Shown: piece after piece, positions 63,099-64,000 of the stretch
Layout: each line of letters starts with the position of its first letter
Numbering within the stretch: the stretch's first letter is position 1
Position numbers and translations under genes: made by a program
DNA from: Firmicutes bacterium UBA6113
Lineage (GTDB): Bacteria > Bacillota > Clostridia > Tissierellales > Sedimentibacteraceae
Assembly (NCBI GenBank): GCA_002422545.1
Contig: DIWF01000024.1
Coordinates: 62,001-126,000, forward strand
Direction: 5' to 3'
DNA: 64,000 nucleotides
Notes under the pieces: model-generated
The model's input: the letters and a program-made list of their open reading frames with translations, nothing else
Told to the model about the DNA's origin: nothing
The model's database searches: none

Positions 63099-64000
63099 TT
63101 AGAATAAACTTGTCAATGGTGCAGCTATAAAGTACATTACAATCGGGAATATTATGATTGAAAGTATTTTAACCACAAAACCGCCTTTAATCATATCTTT
63201 TATATCTATATAACCAGAACCAAACGCAATTGCATTTGTAGGTGTTCCTGTAGGAAGCATGAATGCAAAACTTGCAGATAATGTTACTGTCATCATTAAA
63301 AGCATAGGTTCAATGCCAAGCTCCAATGCAATGCCGTAAATTACCGGTAAGAAAGCACTTGCAACAACGAAGTTTGAACATGCTTCTGTTATTACAGCTA
63401 CTAAAACAGCTACTACGAATATTATCGCAATTTCCGGAAGTACAGATAAGAATCCTAATCCAGATGCAACCCAAGCGGCAATTCCAGCCTTAGAGAAAAT
63501 ATCTCCCAAAGTTAAGGCTCCACCCAGCAGTATGAACGTAGACCATGATATTTCTTTGATAGCTGTCTTAGAATCCATTAAAAACAAACCGTTCTTAAAG
63601 TCAACAGGTATTAAGAACAATATAACGCCAACCAATACCGCAAATCCTTCATCTGTTAAAAACGGAAATATTTTTGAAAGTTGTGCTCTGAAAACGAATC
63701 CACTTATTGCTAAAATTAAGTATATGGTAGTTGTTTTTTCAGCTTTTGACATAGGTCCAAGAGATTTTAATTCCTTTTCAATTACCTTGTTATCTCCTAA
63801 TGAAACCTCTTTAACCTTATATATTTTATTTAGAGTAAAAATGCTTAATGGCAATAGAATAACGACAAACGGCAAACCAACTTTCAGCCATTCTACAAAC
63901 GTAATGTCAATTCCTGCTAGTTCCTTCATCAGAGCAACGCCTGCTACGTTTGTTCCGGAACCTATCATTGTGCCCATGCCGCCAATAGATGCAGCAAATG
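63099..64000 (-). CDS. DASS (SLC13) family carboxylate transporter, N-terminus beyond window
   Basis: C-terminal 300 residues of a sodium-coupled dicarboxylate transporter of the CitT/SdcS/NadC family; the frame is open through the right edge at 64000. The first visible residues FAASIGGMGTMIGSGTN form the first substrate/ion motif, and PTGTPTNAIAFGSG is the second. The usual SNT of the second hairpin appears as CSNFVVASAFLP, a variant. About nine helices are in view. Its place just ahead of the lyase operon suggests import of the operon's substrate. Confidence 0.9.
   Translation of the reverse strand, partial: FAASIGGMGTMIGSGTNVAGVALMKELAGIDITFVEWLKVGLPFVVILLPLSIFTLNKIYKVKEVSLGDNKVIEKELKSLGPMSKAEKTTTIYLILAISGFVFRAQLSKIFPFLTDEGFAVLVGVILFLIPVDFKNGLFLMDSKTAIKEISWSTFILLGGALTLGDIFSKAGIAAWVASGLGFLSVLPEIAIIFVVAVLVAVITEACSNFVVASAFLPVIYGIALELGIEPMLLMMTVTLSASFAFMLPTGTPTNAIAFGSGYIDIKDMIKGGFVVKILSIIIFPIVMYFIAAPLTSLF

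Overview
The window is a 64 kb piece of a low-GC, anaerobic, Gram-positive genome. Ferredoxin-dependent 2-oxoacid oxidoreductase subunits, clostridial-type aconitase, strong AGGAGG ribosome sites, an S-layer homology protein, CstA paralogues and DUF1659/DUF2922 mini-genes all point to the Clostridia. A Sedimentibacter-like organism is my best guess, but that is inference and there is no rRNA gene here to test it. I found no tRNA, rRNA, CRISPR array or prophage.

Region by region. 1-6.5 kb: a histidine kinase (cut by the left edge) with its OmpR-type regulator, a REP-associated tyrosine transposase (RAYT) between copies of its presumed REP repeats, a DUF3221 lipoprotein-sized protein, a secreted GH26-like hydrolase and a pair of small Gate-domain membrane proteins. 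6.5-16 kb: hisS, dsdA, the DUF2922/DUF1659 pair, a CamA-like orphan adenine methyltransferase coupled to an SLH protein, pepT and a LUD-domain gene with a palindromic promoter. 16-31 kb: sbcDC, ppiB, a cysteine-rich protein, AI-2E-family permease, pfkA-pyk, dnaE and a split chromate transporter. 31-47 kb: cardiolipin synthase, three cstA paralogues, an ArsA-type ATPase with a small partner, a DUF368 (PopT-type) protein, glnA, the AmmeMemoRadiSam pair, a UMF1-type MFS protein and a zinc phospholipase C-like protein.

47.8-55.1 kb is an operon of aconitase-superfamily genes (a divergent 386-residue large-subunit homologue, a LeuD-LeuC fusion, leuB, aconitase) facing a LacI-family repressor. Three near-identical 14-bp palindromes lie in the shared control region. 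55.2-64 kb is a catabolic cluster: a DASS (SLC13) carboxylate transporter cut by the right edge, an HMG-CoA-lyase-like enzyme, a small P-loop ATPase, a four-subunit VOR/KOR-type oxidoreductase, a family III CoA-transferase and a PrpR-type sigma-54 activator. A textbook -24/-12 promoter sits in front of the lyase gene, so activator and target can be tied together from the sequence alone.

The most striking non-coding structure is a family of about twenty GTAG-headed hairpins (REPs) in seven intergenic places, arranged as inverted pairs with two kinds of linker and with compensatory stem changes. Three complete pairs surround the RAYT gene. The most interesting metabolic proposal is that the sigma-54 operon ferments a branched hydroxy-dicarboxylate: uptake, CoA transfer, C-C cleavage, then ferredoxin-linked oxidation of the 2-oxoacid product.
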